NCBI GenBank assembly: GCA_029262455.1
Contig: JAJCZJ010000024.1
Span: 1-64,000 of the forward strand
Direction of reading: 5' to 3'
Source of the DNA: Deltaproteobacteria bacterium
GTDB taxonomy: Bacteria; Desulfobacterota; Binatia; HRBIN30; CADEER01
Length of the DNA: 64,000 bases
Made by a program: the position numbers and the translations under genes. A model generated the notes under the pieces. The model did no database searches. It was given only the letters and a program-made list of their open reading frames with translations, and was not told the origin of the DNA. Shown here piece by piece: positions 44,794 to 53,882 of this stretch (its first letter is position 1; each line of letters starts with the position of its first letter).

Positions 44794-46005
44794 CTACTTC
44801 GGCCGTAACTCGACACGCATCTCCTTGACGCCGTTGATCAAGTTCGAACGCAGTCGACGCGGCTTGGCGAGTGGGACGATCTCATCTACATGAGCGAAGA
44901 GTTCTTCGCACATGACGCGCAGTTCCAGCCGAGCGAGGCTAGCCCCCAGGCAGAAGTGTTCACCAAAGCCGAAGCTCAGGTGGTCGTTGGGTTGGCGACG
45001 AATGTCGAATCGATCGGGCTCGTCGAAGACAGCTTCGTCGCGGTTGGCCGCAGGGTACCACATGATAGCCTTTTCGCCCTTGCGGATGGTCTGACCGCGC
45101 ACCTCGACATCGCACATCGCCGTGCGACGGAAGTGGTGGATCGGAGGCCAGTAGCGCAACATTTCCTCGATCGCGACAGGGAGCAAGGATGGATCGGCTT
45201 GAACCGCGGCGAGTTGGTCGGGGTGATCGAGCAGGGTGAGCAGACCGCCGCTCATAGCGGTCCGCGTCGTCTCGTTGCCGGCAACGATCAGAAACATGAA
45301 GAACAGGCTGAACTCCCCTTCCGAGAGTCGCCGGCCCTCGAACTCGGCTTCGAGCAGACGCCGACTCAGGTTGTCGCCCGGGTTGGCGGTCTCGGCCTGC
45401 GCCAGCTCCTGCGCGATCATCAGGGTCTCGATGTGCGCGTTCATGCGAAAGTCCGCGGTCGGCGCAATCTCGGGATCCTGGTCGTCGATCAGCGCGGAGC
45501 TCAGCTGAGCCAGTCGCAGGCGTTTCTCGTCTGGAACACCCATCATCTCGCTGATGACGTGCATGGGAATTGCAGCCGCGTAGTCCTCGACGAAGTCGAT
45601 CTGCTTTTTCTCCAGGGCGGTGCGGATCGCCTGTCGCGCAATCCTGCGCACCGCTGCCTCCAGGCCGTCGATGGCGCGCGGGGTAAATGCCCGACTGACC
45701 AAAGCCCGCAGATGCCCATGTTCGGGTGGGTCCATAGCGATCAAGATTCCGCGGTAGGCCTCGAGCTCGACCGGATCCTCGACATCGAGTCGCGAAACGC
45801 CCGCTTCGTAGCTCGAGAACCGCCCCGGATCCTTCGATATCTGCTTGACGTCCTCATGCCGCGTAATCGCCCAGAAGCCGGGACCATCCGGCTCCTCGTG
45901 CCAATACACCGGCGCCTCGCGTCGCAAACGCGCGAACGCCTCGTACGGCACTCCCTCCTCCCAGATCGATTGTGGCAACAAGTCTACTTCCAGTTGATCT
46001 CGCAT
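44794..46005 (-). CDS. Cytochrome P450
   Basis: A protein of 403 residues from the ATG at 46005 (GGGAG four nt upstream); the longer frame overlaps the divergent gene and lacks similarity. All P450 hallmarks are present: I-helix FLIVAGNETTRTAMSGG, ExxR helix EEMLRYWPPIHHFRR, and heme-binding loop HLSFGFGEHFCLGASLARLE with the axial Cys. Soluble bacterial class I; it needs an external ferredoxin system, not encoded nearby. The AGNETT helix and meander resemble CYPs acting on steroid, terpene or fatty-acid-type substrates, but the substrate cannot be assigned. It is read divergently from a SRPBCC protein, with starts about 30 nt apart. Confidence 0.93.
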   Translation of the reverse strand: MRDQLEVDLLPQSIWEEGVPYEAFARLRREAPVYWHEEPDGPGFWAITRHEDVKQISKDPGRFSSYEAGVSRLDVEDPVELEAYRGILIAMDPPEHGHLRALVSRAFTPRAIDGLEAAVRRIARQAIRTALEKKQIDFVEDYAAAIPMHVISEMMGVPDEKRLRLAQLSSALIDDQDPEIAPTADFRMNAHIETLMIAQELAQAETANPGDNLSRRLLEAEFEGRRLSEGEFSLFFMFLIVAGNETTRTAMSGGLLTLLDHPDQLAAVQADPSLLPVAIEEMLRYWPPIHHFRRTAMCDVEVRGQTIRKGEKAIMWYPAANRDEAVFDEPDRFDIRRQPNDHLSFGFGEHFCLGASLARLELRVMCEELFAHVDEIVPLAKPRRLRSNLINGVKEMRVELRPK

Positions 46006-46036
46006 GGTTCTCCCTCTAAACGAGTGGGCACTAGGT

Positions 46037-46597
46037 ATGGGGTCCAAAAAGACGATGAGCGAATACGTTGCATGCACCAAGGTCGGTCTAGACTTTCTCG
46101 AACAAACGAAGAACGTGTTCAAGGCCGAGGAGATCATTCGCGCCACGCCGGAGCAGATTTTCGAGGTATTCGAAGACGCTCATGCTTGGACCGTCTGGGC
46201 AATGCCGATCCAAAAAGTGGAATGGACTTCGCCCAAGCCCTTCGGAATCGGTACGACGCGCACGGTCTCGATGACAGGGGGGCTGGCCGGCTACGAAGAG
46301 TTCGTCGCGTGGGAGCGGGGCAAGCGCATGGCGTTCACCTTCGTCGGCACCACCCAGGAAGGGATCGAAAGCTTCCTCGAGGATTACCGAATCACCGACC
46401 TCGGTGACGGGACATGCCGTGCCGAATGGTACATGGCTCTCGAAACCACCGGGCTATCGGGCCGCATGATGTGGATGACCCGACCGCTGATGCGCGCCGC
46501 CAACCGTTGGATGTTCCGACGATTCAAGCGCTATACGGAAGACTACGTTGCGCGGGCGCAGACGAGTAGCGACGCCGCCCTCAGCCAACCACGCTAG
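46037..46597 (+). CDS. SRPBCC (START-like, polyketide cyclase) family protein
   Basis: A protein of 186 residues if begun at the ATG at 46037. In-frame ATGs at 46004 (which would overlap the P450 start) and 46055 are alternatives. The fold shows FKAEEIIRATPEQIFEVFED, then AWTVWAMPIQKVEWTSPKPF, GIGTTRTVSMTGG and a C-terminal amphipathic helix (MWMTRPLMRAANRWMFRRFK), as in SRPBCC ligand-binding proteins that handle hydrophobic molecules. Its divergent pairing with a P450 suggests a common small-molecule pathway (inference). The stop codon shares a CTAG with the stop of the convergent nuclease gene. Confidence 0.8.
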   Translation: MGSKKTMSEYVACTKVGLDFLEQTKNVFKAEEIIRATPEQIFEVFEDAHAWTVWAMPIQKVEWTSPKPFGIGTTRTVSMTGGLAGYEEFVAWERGKRMAFTFVGTTQEGIESFLEDYRITDLGDGTCRAEWYMALETTGLSGRMMWMTRPLMRAANRWMFRRFKRYTEDYVARAQTSSDAALSQPR

Positions 46598-48018
46598 TTG
46601 AGTCGTACTTGTTCGAGGTACTTGGGCACGACCGCGGTCCAACCGAAATCCTCGTCGAGCCTCGCCCTCAGAGCCGACGCACTTTCAGGCTCACCGTGTA
46701 CTACGAATGCGGTGGTCGGTGCTCTCCGCGCCGTACGCAACCAATCGACGATTTCCTTCTGATCTGCGTGTACTGAGAAGCCCGGTACATTGACGACCTG
46801 GGCTCGCACCGAAACGAAGGTCCCAAATAGCTTCAGCGTCGGCTCACCGTTCAGCAGCCGACGTCCGCGCGTCCCATCAGCCTGGAATCCGACTAGCAGG
46901 ACAGCGTTTTTCGGATCGGGGAGTAGCCGGCGCAGGTGGTGAAGGACCCGACCGCCGGTCGCCATGCCGGAGGCAGATACGATCACCGCCGGACCCCCTT
47001 CTGCGTTGATCTTCTTCGACTGTTCGACCCGCCGGGCTTCGACCAACATCCCGGGATCAAAGGGTTCGCTCGCGCCGTGCAGCTCTTCTCGAATGTCGTC
47101 GCCCCCCTCAGCCAACGCGGCGCGATACACCGCCAGCGCCGAAAGCGCCATTGGGCTGTCGACAAATACCGGGATCCTCGGGACCTGCCCCGACTCCATC
47201 ATACGCCGGAGGTGCCAGAGAATCACCTCGGTGCGGTCGACGGCGAAAGACGGAATGACAACCGTGCCACCCCCCGCGGCCGTATTCCGGATCGTGTTTG
47301 CGAAAAGCTCGATCGAGTCGGCGTCCTCGTGGAGGCGATCGCCGTATGTCGACTCAGTGAGAATGAAGTCGGCATCCGGCATCGGCGCCGGAGGGGACAG
47401 GATCGGGTGAAAAGGGCGCCCGAGATCTCCGGTGAAGACCACGGTCGTCGGTTTCGGTCGCTCGATCTCCAGGGCAATCGTAGCCGAGCCGAGTATGTGT
47501 CCGGCGCGTCGAAAAATTGCACGCACGCCAGGGGCGAGCTGCACCGGCTCTTCGTATTTCACATGCGAAAGATGCTCGAGCGCCTGCTTGGCGTCGGCCT
47601 CGGTGTACAACGGCAACGCCGGGGCGTGTTTCGAATAGCCTCGCCGATTCGCGTAGCGCGCTTCCTCCTCGTGTAGATGTCCACTATCGGGCAAGACGAT
47701 CTTGCAAAGCTGAGCCGTTCCCTGAGTCGCGAAAACAGCCCCTTTGAAACCGTCGCGCACCAGGACGGGAAGAAAGCCGCAGTGATCGATATGCGCGTGG
47801 GTCAAGGCAATCGCATCAATCGACGCGGGGTCTACTGGAAACTGAGCCCAATTGAGCTCTCTCAGCTCCTTGCGCCCTTGAAAGAGGCCGCAATCCACCA
47901 ACACACGCGAATCGGGTGTATCGATGAGGAACCGACTTCCCGTGACGGTGCCCGCCGCGCCGAGAAATCGCAGCATGGCTCGGCCGGGACGAGCCAACTC
48001 ACCTTGAGATTTCGACAT
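46594..48018 (-). CDS. Metallo-beta-lactamase / beta-CASP nuclease (RNA-processing type)
   Basis: A protein of 474 residues. The zinc-binding motif ALTHAHIDHCGFLP (HxHxDH), then HILGSATIALEIE and VVFTGDLGRP, define the MBL core. The beta-CASP part has VDSPMALSALAVY, VSASGMATGGRVLHHLRRLL and the final VVHGE, as in CPSF73-like/YSH1-type bacterial exonucleases. It probably processes RNA in the cytoplasm. Its ATG overlaps the TGA of the triheme cytochrome gene (TGATG), so the two are translationally coupled, an unexpected pairing. Confidence 0.9.
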   Translation of the reverse strand: MSKSQGELARPGRAMLRFLGAAGTVTGSRFLIDTPDSRVLVDCGLFQGRKELRELNWAQFPVDPASIDAIALTHAHIDHCGFLPVLVRDGFKGAVFATQGTAQLCKIVLPDSGHLHEEEARYANRRGYSKHAPALPLYTEADAKQALEHLSHVKYEEPVQLAPGVRAIFRRAGHILGSATIALEIERPKPTTVVFTGDLGRPFHPILSPPAPMPDADFILTESTYGDRLHEDADSIELFANTIRNTAAGGGTVVIPSFAVDRTEVILWHLRRMMESGQVPRIPVFVDSPMALSALAVYRAALAEGGDDIREELHGASEPFDPGMLVEARRVEQSKKINAEGGPAVIVSASGMATGGRVLHHLRRLLPDPKNAVLLVGFQADGTRGRRLLNGEPTLKLFGTFVSVRAQVVNVPGFSVHADQKEIVDWLRTARRAPTTAFVVHGEPESASALRARLDEDFGWTAVVPKYLEQVRLN

Positions 48019-48911
48019 CACTCGACAATCTCCGGTAGCTTCTTGAGGTATTCCACGATCTTCGTGGCGTCAGCCTTCGTCACCTGCCCACGCATATGCG
48101 GCATCAGCGGCTTCTCCGCGCGCAGCATGTGCCAAATCGACTCGCGAAGTTTCGTCGGCGAGACTTTCCCAAAATATTCCGCGTCAAAAACTACCGCCGG
48201 CGCCCCGACGGTCTCGTCAAAGTTACCGATCCCAACGCCATCGTCGCCGTGGCACTGGCCGCAGATCTTCGAGTAGCTTTCGAATCCCGGGCTCAGAATA
48301 CGCACGAAAGCCGCCACGCTTTTCGCATCATCCGGAAGCAAACGCGGCACCATAGCAGGCATGCCCTTGCGCCCGTGACGAACCGCTTTTACCAATTCCT
48401 CTTCATCGATCGAACTCTGAAACTCTTCCGACGCGAGATCGCGCGGCGCCCGAACACCCGCAGGCAGCTGACCTTCGGGTGAACCGAACGGACCGTGGCA
48501 CGCACCGCACCGATTGGCGAAGATCGTCCAGCCGTCCTCGACCGTGAGCCAATCGACCTTCGGCAGCTTCTTGAGGTGTCGTTCGATTGCGCTGACTTCA
48601 CTCGAATGCCGGCGCAGTGCTTTGATGTCCAATTCGAGCGGCAGTTGCCGCCCATCCAAAATTCTCCCAACGAGAGCCTCGGTCGAATACTTTGCGACGA
48701 AACCCTCGCGAAGGTTTCGCGGCTTGGCCATGAACAGGGCGGCGTTTGGACCATCCCCACGGCCCGAGGTCCCATGACATGGCGCACAAGTGCGCAGGAA
48801 TTCCGCGCGCCCCTCCTGCCGGAAGTGCTCATCCCCGACCAGCACCCCGGGCGTCGCCATCGTCAATACCACCAGGATTGGCGGCCAACACCAGACTCGA
48901 CCACGCTTCAT
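48018..48911 (-). CDS. Periplasmic triheme cytochrome c
   Basis: A protein of 297 residues from the ATG at 48911; the longer frame (to 48995) has no leader. Signal peptide: PPILVVLTMATPGVLVGDE. Three CxxCH heme sites (CAPCH, CGACH, CGQCH) lie in three class-I-like cytochrome domains. Candidate axial Met ligands are in AALFMAKPRNL, GMPAMVPRLL and EKPLMPHMRG. It would carry electrons in the periplasm. A -24/-12 promoter lies upstream (48955-48972) and the beta-CASP nuclease gene overlaps its stop. Confidence 0.88.
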   Translation of the reverse strand: MKRGRVWCWPPILVVLTMATPGVLVGDEHFRQEGRAEFLRTCAPCHGTSGRGDGPNAALFMAKPRNLREGFVAKYSTEALVGRILDGRQLPLELDIKALRRHSSEVSAIERHLKKLPKVDWLTVEDGWTIFANRCGACHGPFGSPEGQLPAGVRAPRDLASEEFQSSIDEEELVKAVRHGRKGMPAMVPRLLPDDAKSVAAFVRILSPGFESYSKICGQCHGDDGVGIGNFDETVGAPAVVFDAEYFGKVSPTKLRESIWHMLRAEKPLMPHMRGQVTKADATKIVEYLKKLPEIVE

Positions 48912-48954
48912 CGTCGCTTCTTCATTCGCTTGCCTCGCATGCAACAACGCTGAT

Positions 48955-48972
48955 TCGCAAAAATGAGGCCAA
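48955..48972 (-). promoter_or_regulatory. Candidate sigma-54 promoter for the triheme cytochrome gene
   Basis: The minus strand reads TTGGCCTCATTTTTGCGA. GG (48970-48969) and GC (48958-48957) are separated by exactly 10 nt, as in TGGCAC-N5-TTGCA. A start near 48945 would leave a leader of about 35 nt before the ATG at 48911. Confidence 0.55.
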
Positions 48973-49102
48973 GGAGGCTCATGCGTCGCGGCCAAGGCCT
49001 CAAAAAGAACGTTTCCGAATTCCGAGAAACGCCTTAAAACGGATGCACCTGTCGTCGCCTCGCGGATGGACGGTCATTTTGTCCGAGCCACGACACCAAC
49101 CC

Positions 49103-49537
49103 TCAGTAAGTGCCGTACAGATAGTGCATCAGTTGCTCGTTTTCAAAGGTGATGTGCTGCTTTTGGCGCACAACAATGTCCAGCGGCGTGATCATGCCTA
49201 CGGCCTTATCCCCCTCCATCACCGGCATGTGATGCAGGCCCTTCTTGACCATCGTGTCAAACACTTCGTCCAGCAAGGCCGTCGGCGCTGTCGTAACCAG
49301 AGACGTGGTCATGAACTTGTCGACGCGCTCGCCACTTAGGTCCACGCGCTCGCGGCAGCAGCACCGGATCAAGTCATTCTTGGTGAAAATCCCCACGACG
49401 GAGTTCCTGTCATAAACGAGGAGTGAACTCACCTCGGCATCCAAAAACATCTGTCCGGTGAGCGCAACCAGCGTGTCCCGCTGTACGCCTTGAACCTCAT
49501 GCCCCTTCGCTCGAATCAGTTCAGCGACTGTCTTCAT
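49103..49537 (-). CDS. CBS-domain pair protein
   Basis: A protein of 144 residues made of two CBS motifs in a Bateman module and nothing else: SSLLVYDRNSVVGIFTKNDL and HHMPVMEGDKAVGMITPLDI. Such stand-alone modules bind adenine nucleotides and report energy state to a partner. The ATG follows AGGAGAAGA. It is 66 nt after the other CBS gene and ends the operon that begins with nqrA. A role in adjusting respiration to energy charge is inference from position. Confidence 0.82.
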   Translation of the reverse strand: MKTVAELIRAKGHEVQGVQRDTLVALTGQMFLDAEVSSLLVYDRNSVVGIFTKNDLIRCCCRERVDLSGERVDKFMTTSLVTTAPTALLDEVFDTMVKKGLHHMPVMEGDKAVGMITPLDIVVRQKQHITFENEQLMHYLYGTY

Positions 49538-49603
49538 TCTTCTCCTCCATGCATGTTGGATTACGCGAACCTGAATCGTCCCGCCGGATGCCGATCAGCG
49601 GCT

Positions 49604-50077
49604 TCACCCATCGGAAGGCTCTCGTCCCTTGGGGTAGTCCGGATACTTCTTGTGGCCTTTGCGCTCGTCGCGATGTCGTTCGAGTCCGCGCAGGAGATCG
49701 CGCCGACTGACGACGCCGATCAGGCTACCGTTCTCGAGAACCGGGAGTCGACGCACCCCGTGCTTCACGATCTCCGCAGCGATCGCGTAAACATCGAGAT
49801 CGGGGCCGATGACGTGGGTCGCATCGATCATGAGGTCGGCGACGGTGATGTTGGCATACTGTCCGTAGTCATGAAATTCGCCCTCCGCCACCAGTCGCAG
49901 ACAGTCGAACTCCGACACGAGACCCAACAGAGCCCCGGCTGCGTCGACGACTGGAGCGCCGGAGATGTCGTACTTCAACAACGTCTGTACGGCCTCGAAA
50001 AGCGGCATCTCCGGCCGCAACGTAACCAGCGAGCGCGTCATGACATCGCGCGCCGACGGTACCGATAAGACTACCAT
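49604..50077 (-). CDS. CBS-domain pair protein
   Basis: A protein of 157 residues. First CBS: ARDVMTRSLVTLRPEMPLFE and SGAPVVDAAGALLGLVSEFD; second CBS: VADLMIDATHVIGPDLDVYA and RRLPVLENGSLIGVVSRRDL. A charged C-terminal tail (HRDERKGHKKYP) follows. It starts 15 nt after the nqrM stop, so it belongs to the nqr transcript. Ligand probably AMP, ATP or similar; the partner is unknown. Confidence 0.83.
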   Translation of the reverse strand: MVVLSVPSARDVMTRSLVTLRPEMPLFEAVQTLLKYDISGAPVVDAAGALLGLVSEFDCLRLVAEGEFHDYGQYANITVADLMIDATHVIGPDLDVYAIAAEIVKHGVRRLPVLENGSLIGVVSRRDLLRGLERHRDERKGHKKYPDYPKGREPSDG

Positions 50078-50092
50078 CGCAGGACCTCCCTT

Positions 50093-50293
50093 CTACTCCG
50101 GGTCGCTCGGCCGCCCACCGGAGCCGGCTACAGCCCGGCGACGCGGGCAAGTGCGAGCCTTCCAATCAGCGCACGCGCACGCGTCCTCGCCGCCACAAGA
50201 CCCTCGCAATCGCCGTCCACTTACGACGACCCCGACAGCGAGCCCGAAGACAGCCACACCGAAGGCGGCAAACGTTGCCAAGAAAGTGAACAC
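50093..50293 (-). CDS. nqrM: NqrM, Na+-NQR maturation factor
   Basis: A small protein of 66 residues starting at a GTG two nt after the apbE stop. One N-terminal membrane helix (FLATFAAFGVAVFGLAVGVV) is followed by GRRLRGSCGGEDACACA. This matches the NqrM pattern of a helix, then G(R/K)...KGSCGG and further Cys. In Vibrio this protein delivers iron to the Cys-coordinated iron centre between NqrD and NqrE. The Cys spacing after GSCGG is shorter than the usual arrangement. Position directly after apbE supports the assignment. Confidence 0.75.
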   Translation of the reverse strand: MFTFLATFAAFGVAVFGLAVGVVVSGRRLRGSCGGEDACACADWKARTCPRRRAVAGSGGRPSDPE

Positions 50294-50295
50294 GT

Positions 50296-51405
50296 CTAGC
50301 GAGCTCCCTCAAAACGGACATCGAGGCTCGGCATACCTTCAGCGCTGGACGCACTCGTTCGCATCAAAGGCGCAAATGCGGATGTCCAACGTTCCTCGGT
50401 TGCGTCGCCGCGACGCAGCAAGAACAGAGCAGCGATGCCCTGCTCGTCGGCGAGCGGAATGCCTTCGAGCGGCCCGAGAACGCTGAGTGCCGTCGCCCAC
50501 GCGTCGGCCACCGCGGCGCGTTCGTGGACGACGCTGACCGATGCGACACCGTTCTCAATTGGTCGGCCCGAACGCGGATCGAGCAGATGCGAAAGACGCT
50601 TGCCGCCGCTTTCATAGTAGCTACGGTAGTCGCCAGACGTAGCGAGCGCCCGACCACTGATCGATAGGACGCGCTGGATCTCTCGCCGGGCAGAGCTTGG
50701 GCGCTCGATGCCAAGACGCCACAACTCCCCACCGGGTCGCCGACCGACGGCTCGCAGATCGCCGCCAACCTCGACCAGGGCGTGCATGTAACCGGCACCG
50801 ATCAATGCATCAATGGCGCGATCGACAGCATAGCCCTTGGCGATGGCCGAGAGATCCACCACAACACCCACCCTCCGTTTGGCAACCATGCCGGTGTCGA
50901 AACCGGCATCAATCAGGCGAAAACCAACCCGCGCTCGCGCATAAGCGAGTTCTTCATCGGTCGGTGGGGCCGGCGCCCGGTTCGTCGCACCAAAGCCCCA
51001 GGCTGCGACGAGAGGAGCGATCGTCACGTCGAATGCACCGTTGGTATGTTCGCTGACCAGCCGCGCCAACCGAAGCACTTCCAAAGTCGGCGGCGAGAGC
51101 GGAAACGGACGCGTCGAAGCCACGCGGTTGAAGCGAGATAGCTCGGAGTCGGGATCATAGGTCGACATCAGTTGATCAACCATCGCGAGCTCGGCCTCGA
51201 CCAGGGCCCTCACCGCCCTGCCGTCGCGCGACGACAGCGGATGGCCGAGGCGGACTGTGTAGGTCGTCCCCATCGCGGTGCCACGCAGCACAAATCCGTC
51301 TCGTGGCGCGCCGCCGGCGAAGCCGTTGAGCAGCAACACGATCGCCACCACGCCGACAATCGCGAGCCCTAGAAGGCTTCGCCGCGATTCACCCACCGAA
51401 GTCAT
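50296..51405 (-). CDS. apbE: FAD:protein FMN transferase ApbE
   Basis: A protein of 369 residues from the ATG at 51405; the GTG at 51432 adds nine residues. An N-terminal membrane helix (SLLGLAIVGVVAIVLLLNGF) places it in the periplasm. Family motifs: GTAMGTTYTVRL, VDLSAIAKGYAVDRAID, EVGGDLRAVG and LSHLLDPRSGRPIENG (usually DPRTG). The enzyme transfers FMN from FAD to Thr in S-G-(A/S)-T motifs, exactly those found in NqrB and NqrC of this operon. It overlaps the nqrF 3' end by 17 nt. Confidence 0.93.
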   Translation of the reverse strand: MTSVGESRRSLLGLAIVGVVAIVLLLNGFAGGAPRDGFVLRGTAMGTTYTVRLGHPLSSRDGRAVRALVEAELAMVDQLMSTYDPDSELSRFNRVASTRPFPLSPPTLEVLRLARLVSEHTNGAFDVTIAPLVAAWGFGATNRAPAPPTDEELAYARARVGFRLIDAGFDTGMVAKRRVGVVVDLSAIAKGYAVDRAIDALIGAGYMHALVEVGGDLRAVGRRPGGELWRLGIERPSSARREIQRVLSISGRALATSGDYRSYYESGGKRLSHLLDPRSGRPIENGVASVSVVHERAAVADAWATALSVLGPLEGIPLADEQGIAALFLLRRGDATEERWTSAFAPLMRTSASSAEGMPSLDVRFEGAR

Positions 51406-52624
51406 CGAAGAGAATGTTCTCCTGGGCAACACCCAAGTCGTCGAGCATCTTCAGGCTAGCCTCGAGCATCGCCGCCGGCCCGCACAGGTAGTACTCTACG
51501 TCCTCTGGGCAGGGATGCCGCTCGAGGTAAGCTTCGAAGAGTACCTGGTGAATGAAACCCGTCGCGCCGTGCCAATCGTCCTCCGGCAGCGGGGCGGACA
51601 AAGCCAAATGCCACTTGAAGTTGGCATAGTGCGCCGCGAGGCTCTCAAACTCGTCAATGTAAAACGCCTCGCTCAAACTGCGAGCTCCGTACCAATAGCT
51701 GATCCTGCGTTTCGTATGCCGTCGCTGCAACTGGTCGACGATGTGTGACCGCAGCGGCGCCATTCCGGCGCCACCGCCGATGAAACACATCTCGCTATCC
51801 GTATCGCGCGCATGAAAGTGACCGTATGGACCACTGACGACGACCTCGTCCCCGCGACGCAGGCCGAACAGATACGACGAGACCACCCCCGGTGGGGACT
51901 CCGGCGCATCGAGCGGCGGCAACGCCACCCTCACGTTCAAGGTGATCGCGTCCTCTCCCGGCGGATTCGCCATCGAGTAGGCGCGCTCCGTAATTGCATC
52001 GTTGCGCACGCTCAGCCGGCGCAGCCCGTGACGATCCCACTCGCCTCGATACGCCTCGCCAACATCGAGGTCCGCATAGCTCAGCTCGTAAGGCGGGCAC
52101 TCGACTTGCACGAAACCCCCGGCGCGCATGTGCAACGTTTCCCCGGCCGGAAGGTCCAACACGAGCTCTTTGATGAATGTTGCGACATTGCGAGTCGATC
52201 GCACGCGACAGCGCCAGCGGCCGACATTCATGATCTCGTCGGGCAACAGCACTTCGAGATCGCGTCGCACTTTCAGCTGACAGGCGAGCCGTATGCCGCG
52301 CCGCGCCGCGCCCCGACCGAGCAATCCCACCTCGGCCCCGAGCGCCGGTCCGCCGCCGCTGACAACCTGGACTTGGCAGGCGCCGCATGTCCCCTTTCCA
52401 CCGCAGGCCGACGGCACCAGCACACCGCCGGTCGCAAGAGTTTCCAACAGCGTTCGACCCGCCTCGACCTGCAACGCGCGACTCGGATCGCCGTTGATGT
52501 CGATCGTGACCGGCCCGCGCTCGACCAGGAACCTGCGCGCCAGGAGCAGCGCAGTGACCAGGACGAAGATGATCCCGGTGAACAAGACAAACCCGAGAGC
52601 GACGGTCAACACGCGCGGCCCCAA
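51389..52624 (-). CDS. nqrF: Na+-NQR subunit F (NADH-oxidising, 2Fe-2S, FAD)
   Basis: A protein of 411 residues, the normal size. Membrane helix (LTVALGFVLFTGIIFVLVTA), ferredoxin domain with ACGGKGTCGACQVQV and a fourth Cys in LACQLKV, FAD domain with AYSMANPPGE (RxYSxA/S type), and NADH-binding GPYGHFHA, MCFIGGGAGMAPLRSHI, YYLCGPAAML and a C-terminal FDDFGG. It takes hydride from NADH and passes electrons via FAD and the Fe-S centre. The open frame starts at TTG 52624; the GTG at 52612 is equally possible, as its ribosome-binding site is similar. 27 nt after nqrE. Confidence 0.95.
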   Translation of the reverse strand: MGPRVLTVALGFVLFTGIIFVLVTALLLARRFLVERGPVTIDINGDPSRALQVEAGRTLLETLATGGVLVPSACGGKGTCGACQVQVVSGGGPALGAEVGLLGRGAARRGIRLACQLKVRRDLEVLLPDEIMNVGRWRCRVRSTRNVATFIKELVLDLPAGETLHMRAGGFVQVECPPYELSYADLDVGEAYRGEWDRHGLRRLSVRNDAITERAYSMANPPGEDAITLNVRVALPPLDAPESPPGVVSSYLFGLRRGDEVVVSGPYGHFHARDTDSEMCFIGGGAGMAPLRSHIVDQLQRRHTKRRISYWYGARSLSEAFYIDEFESLAAHYANFKWHLALSAPLPEDDWHGATGFIHQVLFEAYLERHPCPEDVEYYLCGPAAMLEASLKMLDDLGVAQENILFDDFGG

Positions 52625-52651
52625 CTTCCCATAGTCGCATCCATTTCCGCG

Positions 52652-53260
52652 CTACATCCCCGACAACGCCAGAAAGCCGAAGGACATCAGACCGACGACA
52701 ATGAACGAAATCCCCAGTCCGCGCAGAGCTGCGGGAACGTCGCTGTAGCGAAGTTGTTCACGGATCGCCGCCAGGGCGACGATAGCGACGGCAAAGCCGA
52801 CCCCCGAGCCAAACCCGAAAACAGTGCTCTCGGCCAGCGTGTAGTCGCGCTCAATCGTGAACAACGATCCCCCCAAGATGGCGCAGTTGACGGCTATCAA
52901 CGGCAGGAAGATGCCCAGGGCCGCATACAGCTTCGGTGACACCTTCTCAATAGTCAGCTCGACGATCTGCACCGTGGCGGCGATCGTTCCGATGAGGAAC
53001 AGCAGCATCAGGAAGGACAAGTCAACTTCGGCAGCGCCGGGAATCCAAGCCAGAGCGCCCTTGGCCAGAAGGTTGTGGTAAAGGAGGTGGTTGAGGGGAC
53101 AGGTCACCGTCAGAACAAAGGTCACCGCCAATCCCATCCCAAGCGCCGTCTCCACACGCCGCGAAATGGCCAAGAAAGAACACATCCCAAGGTAGTAGGA
53201 CAACGCGAGGTTTTGCGTGAAGATCGCCTCGGTCAGCAGGCCAGCGTACTCACCGAACAT
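52652..53260 (-). CDS. nqrE: Na+-NQR subunit E
   Basis: A protein of 202 residues from the ATG at 53260, overlapping the nqrD end by 11 nt. Six hydrophobic segments. N-terminus [20 protein letters not shown] followed by YLGMCSFLA, and later [14 protein letters not shown]; the two Cys in half-membrane helices pair with those of NqrD to hold the iron centre. Integral inner-membrane subunit of the sodium-translocating part. Confidence 0.95.
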   Translation of the reverse strand: MFGEYAGLLTEAIFTQNLALSYYLGMCSFLAISRRVETALGMGLAVTFVLTVTCPLNHLLYHNLLAKGALAWIPGAAEVDLSFLMLLFLIGTIAATVQIVELTIEKVSPKLYAALGIFLPLIAVNCAILGGSLFTIERDYTLAESTVFGFGSGVGFAVAIVALAAIREQLRYSDVPAALRGLGISFIVVGLMSFGFLALSGM

Positions 53261-53882
53261 CGCGAGCCTCCTGCTGCTTCGGCTTCCACCAACGCAACAG
53301 CCACACAAAGCATCCGATCAACAGAAACCCGGCCGGGGCAAGCTCCATGAGACCGTTGGGAACGTACCAACCGCCGTCGCTGACATTGGGCAGAACGACG
53401 ACACCGAACACCCGACCGCGGCCGAAAAGCTCGCGCACCGAGGCCACGGCCAGGAGCACGACAGCGTAACCGAGCGAGTTCCCTATCGCATCCAGAAGGC
53501 TGGGAAAGGGTGAGTTGCGCATGGCGAACGACTCGGCACGCCCCATCACCATACAATTCGTGATGATCAGCCCGACGAACACCGACAACCGCAAGCTGAT
53601 GTCGAAAAAGTACGCCTTCAGTACTTGGTCGGTGACGATCACCAGGCTGGTGATCACTGTCAACTCGACGACGATGCGGATGTCTGGCGGAATCCGTCGG
53701 CGCAGGGCGCTGATCGTCAGACTCGAAAACACCATCACGAACAGAACGGCCACGCACATGGCCAACGCCGTCGCAACCTGCTTGGTGACCGCCAGTGCCG
53801 AACAAATCCCCAAAACCTGAAGCGCGATCGGATTGTTGTCGAAAAGCGGATCCAAAAGGATCTCGCGACGCGATGCCTTCAT
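53250..53882 (-). CDS. nqrD: Na+-NQR subunit D
   Basis: A protein of 210 residues, six hydrophobic segments. [18 protein letters not shown] and [20 protein letters not shown] hold the two conserved Cys; [20 protein letters not shown] follows. Paralogue and structural partner of NqrE. It starts with the ATG at 53882 just after GGGGAG and overlaps the end of nqrC by 4 nt. Confidence 0.95.
   Translation of the reverse strand: MKASRREILLDPLFDNNPIALQVLGICSALAVTKQVATALAMCVAVLFVMVFSSLTISALRRRIPPDIRIVVELTVITSLVIVTDQVLKAYFFDISLRLSVFVGLIITNCMVMGRAESFAMRNSPFPSLLDAIGNSLGYAVVLLAVASVRELFGRGRVFGVVVLPNVSDGGWYVPNGLMELAPAGFLLIGCFVWLLRWWKPKQQEARDVR

Noticed and set aside
44890-46407. 505-codon plus-strand open frame
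   Set aside because: It is the complement of the cytochrome P450 gene, whose I-helix, ExxR and heme motifs are intact; the plus translation has no family resemblance.
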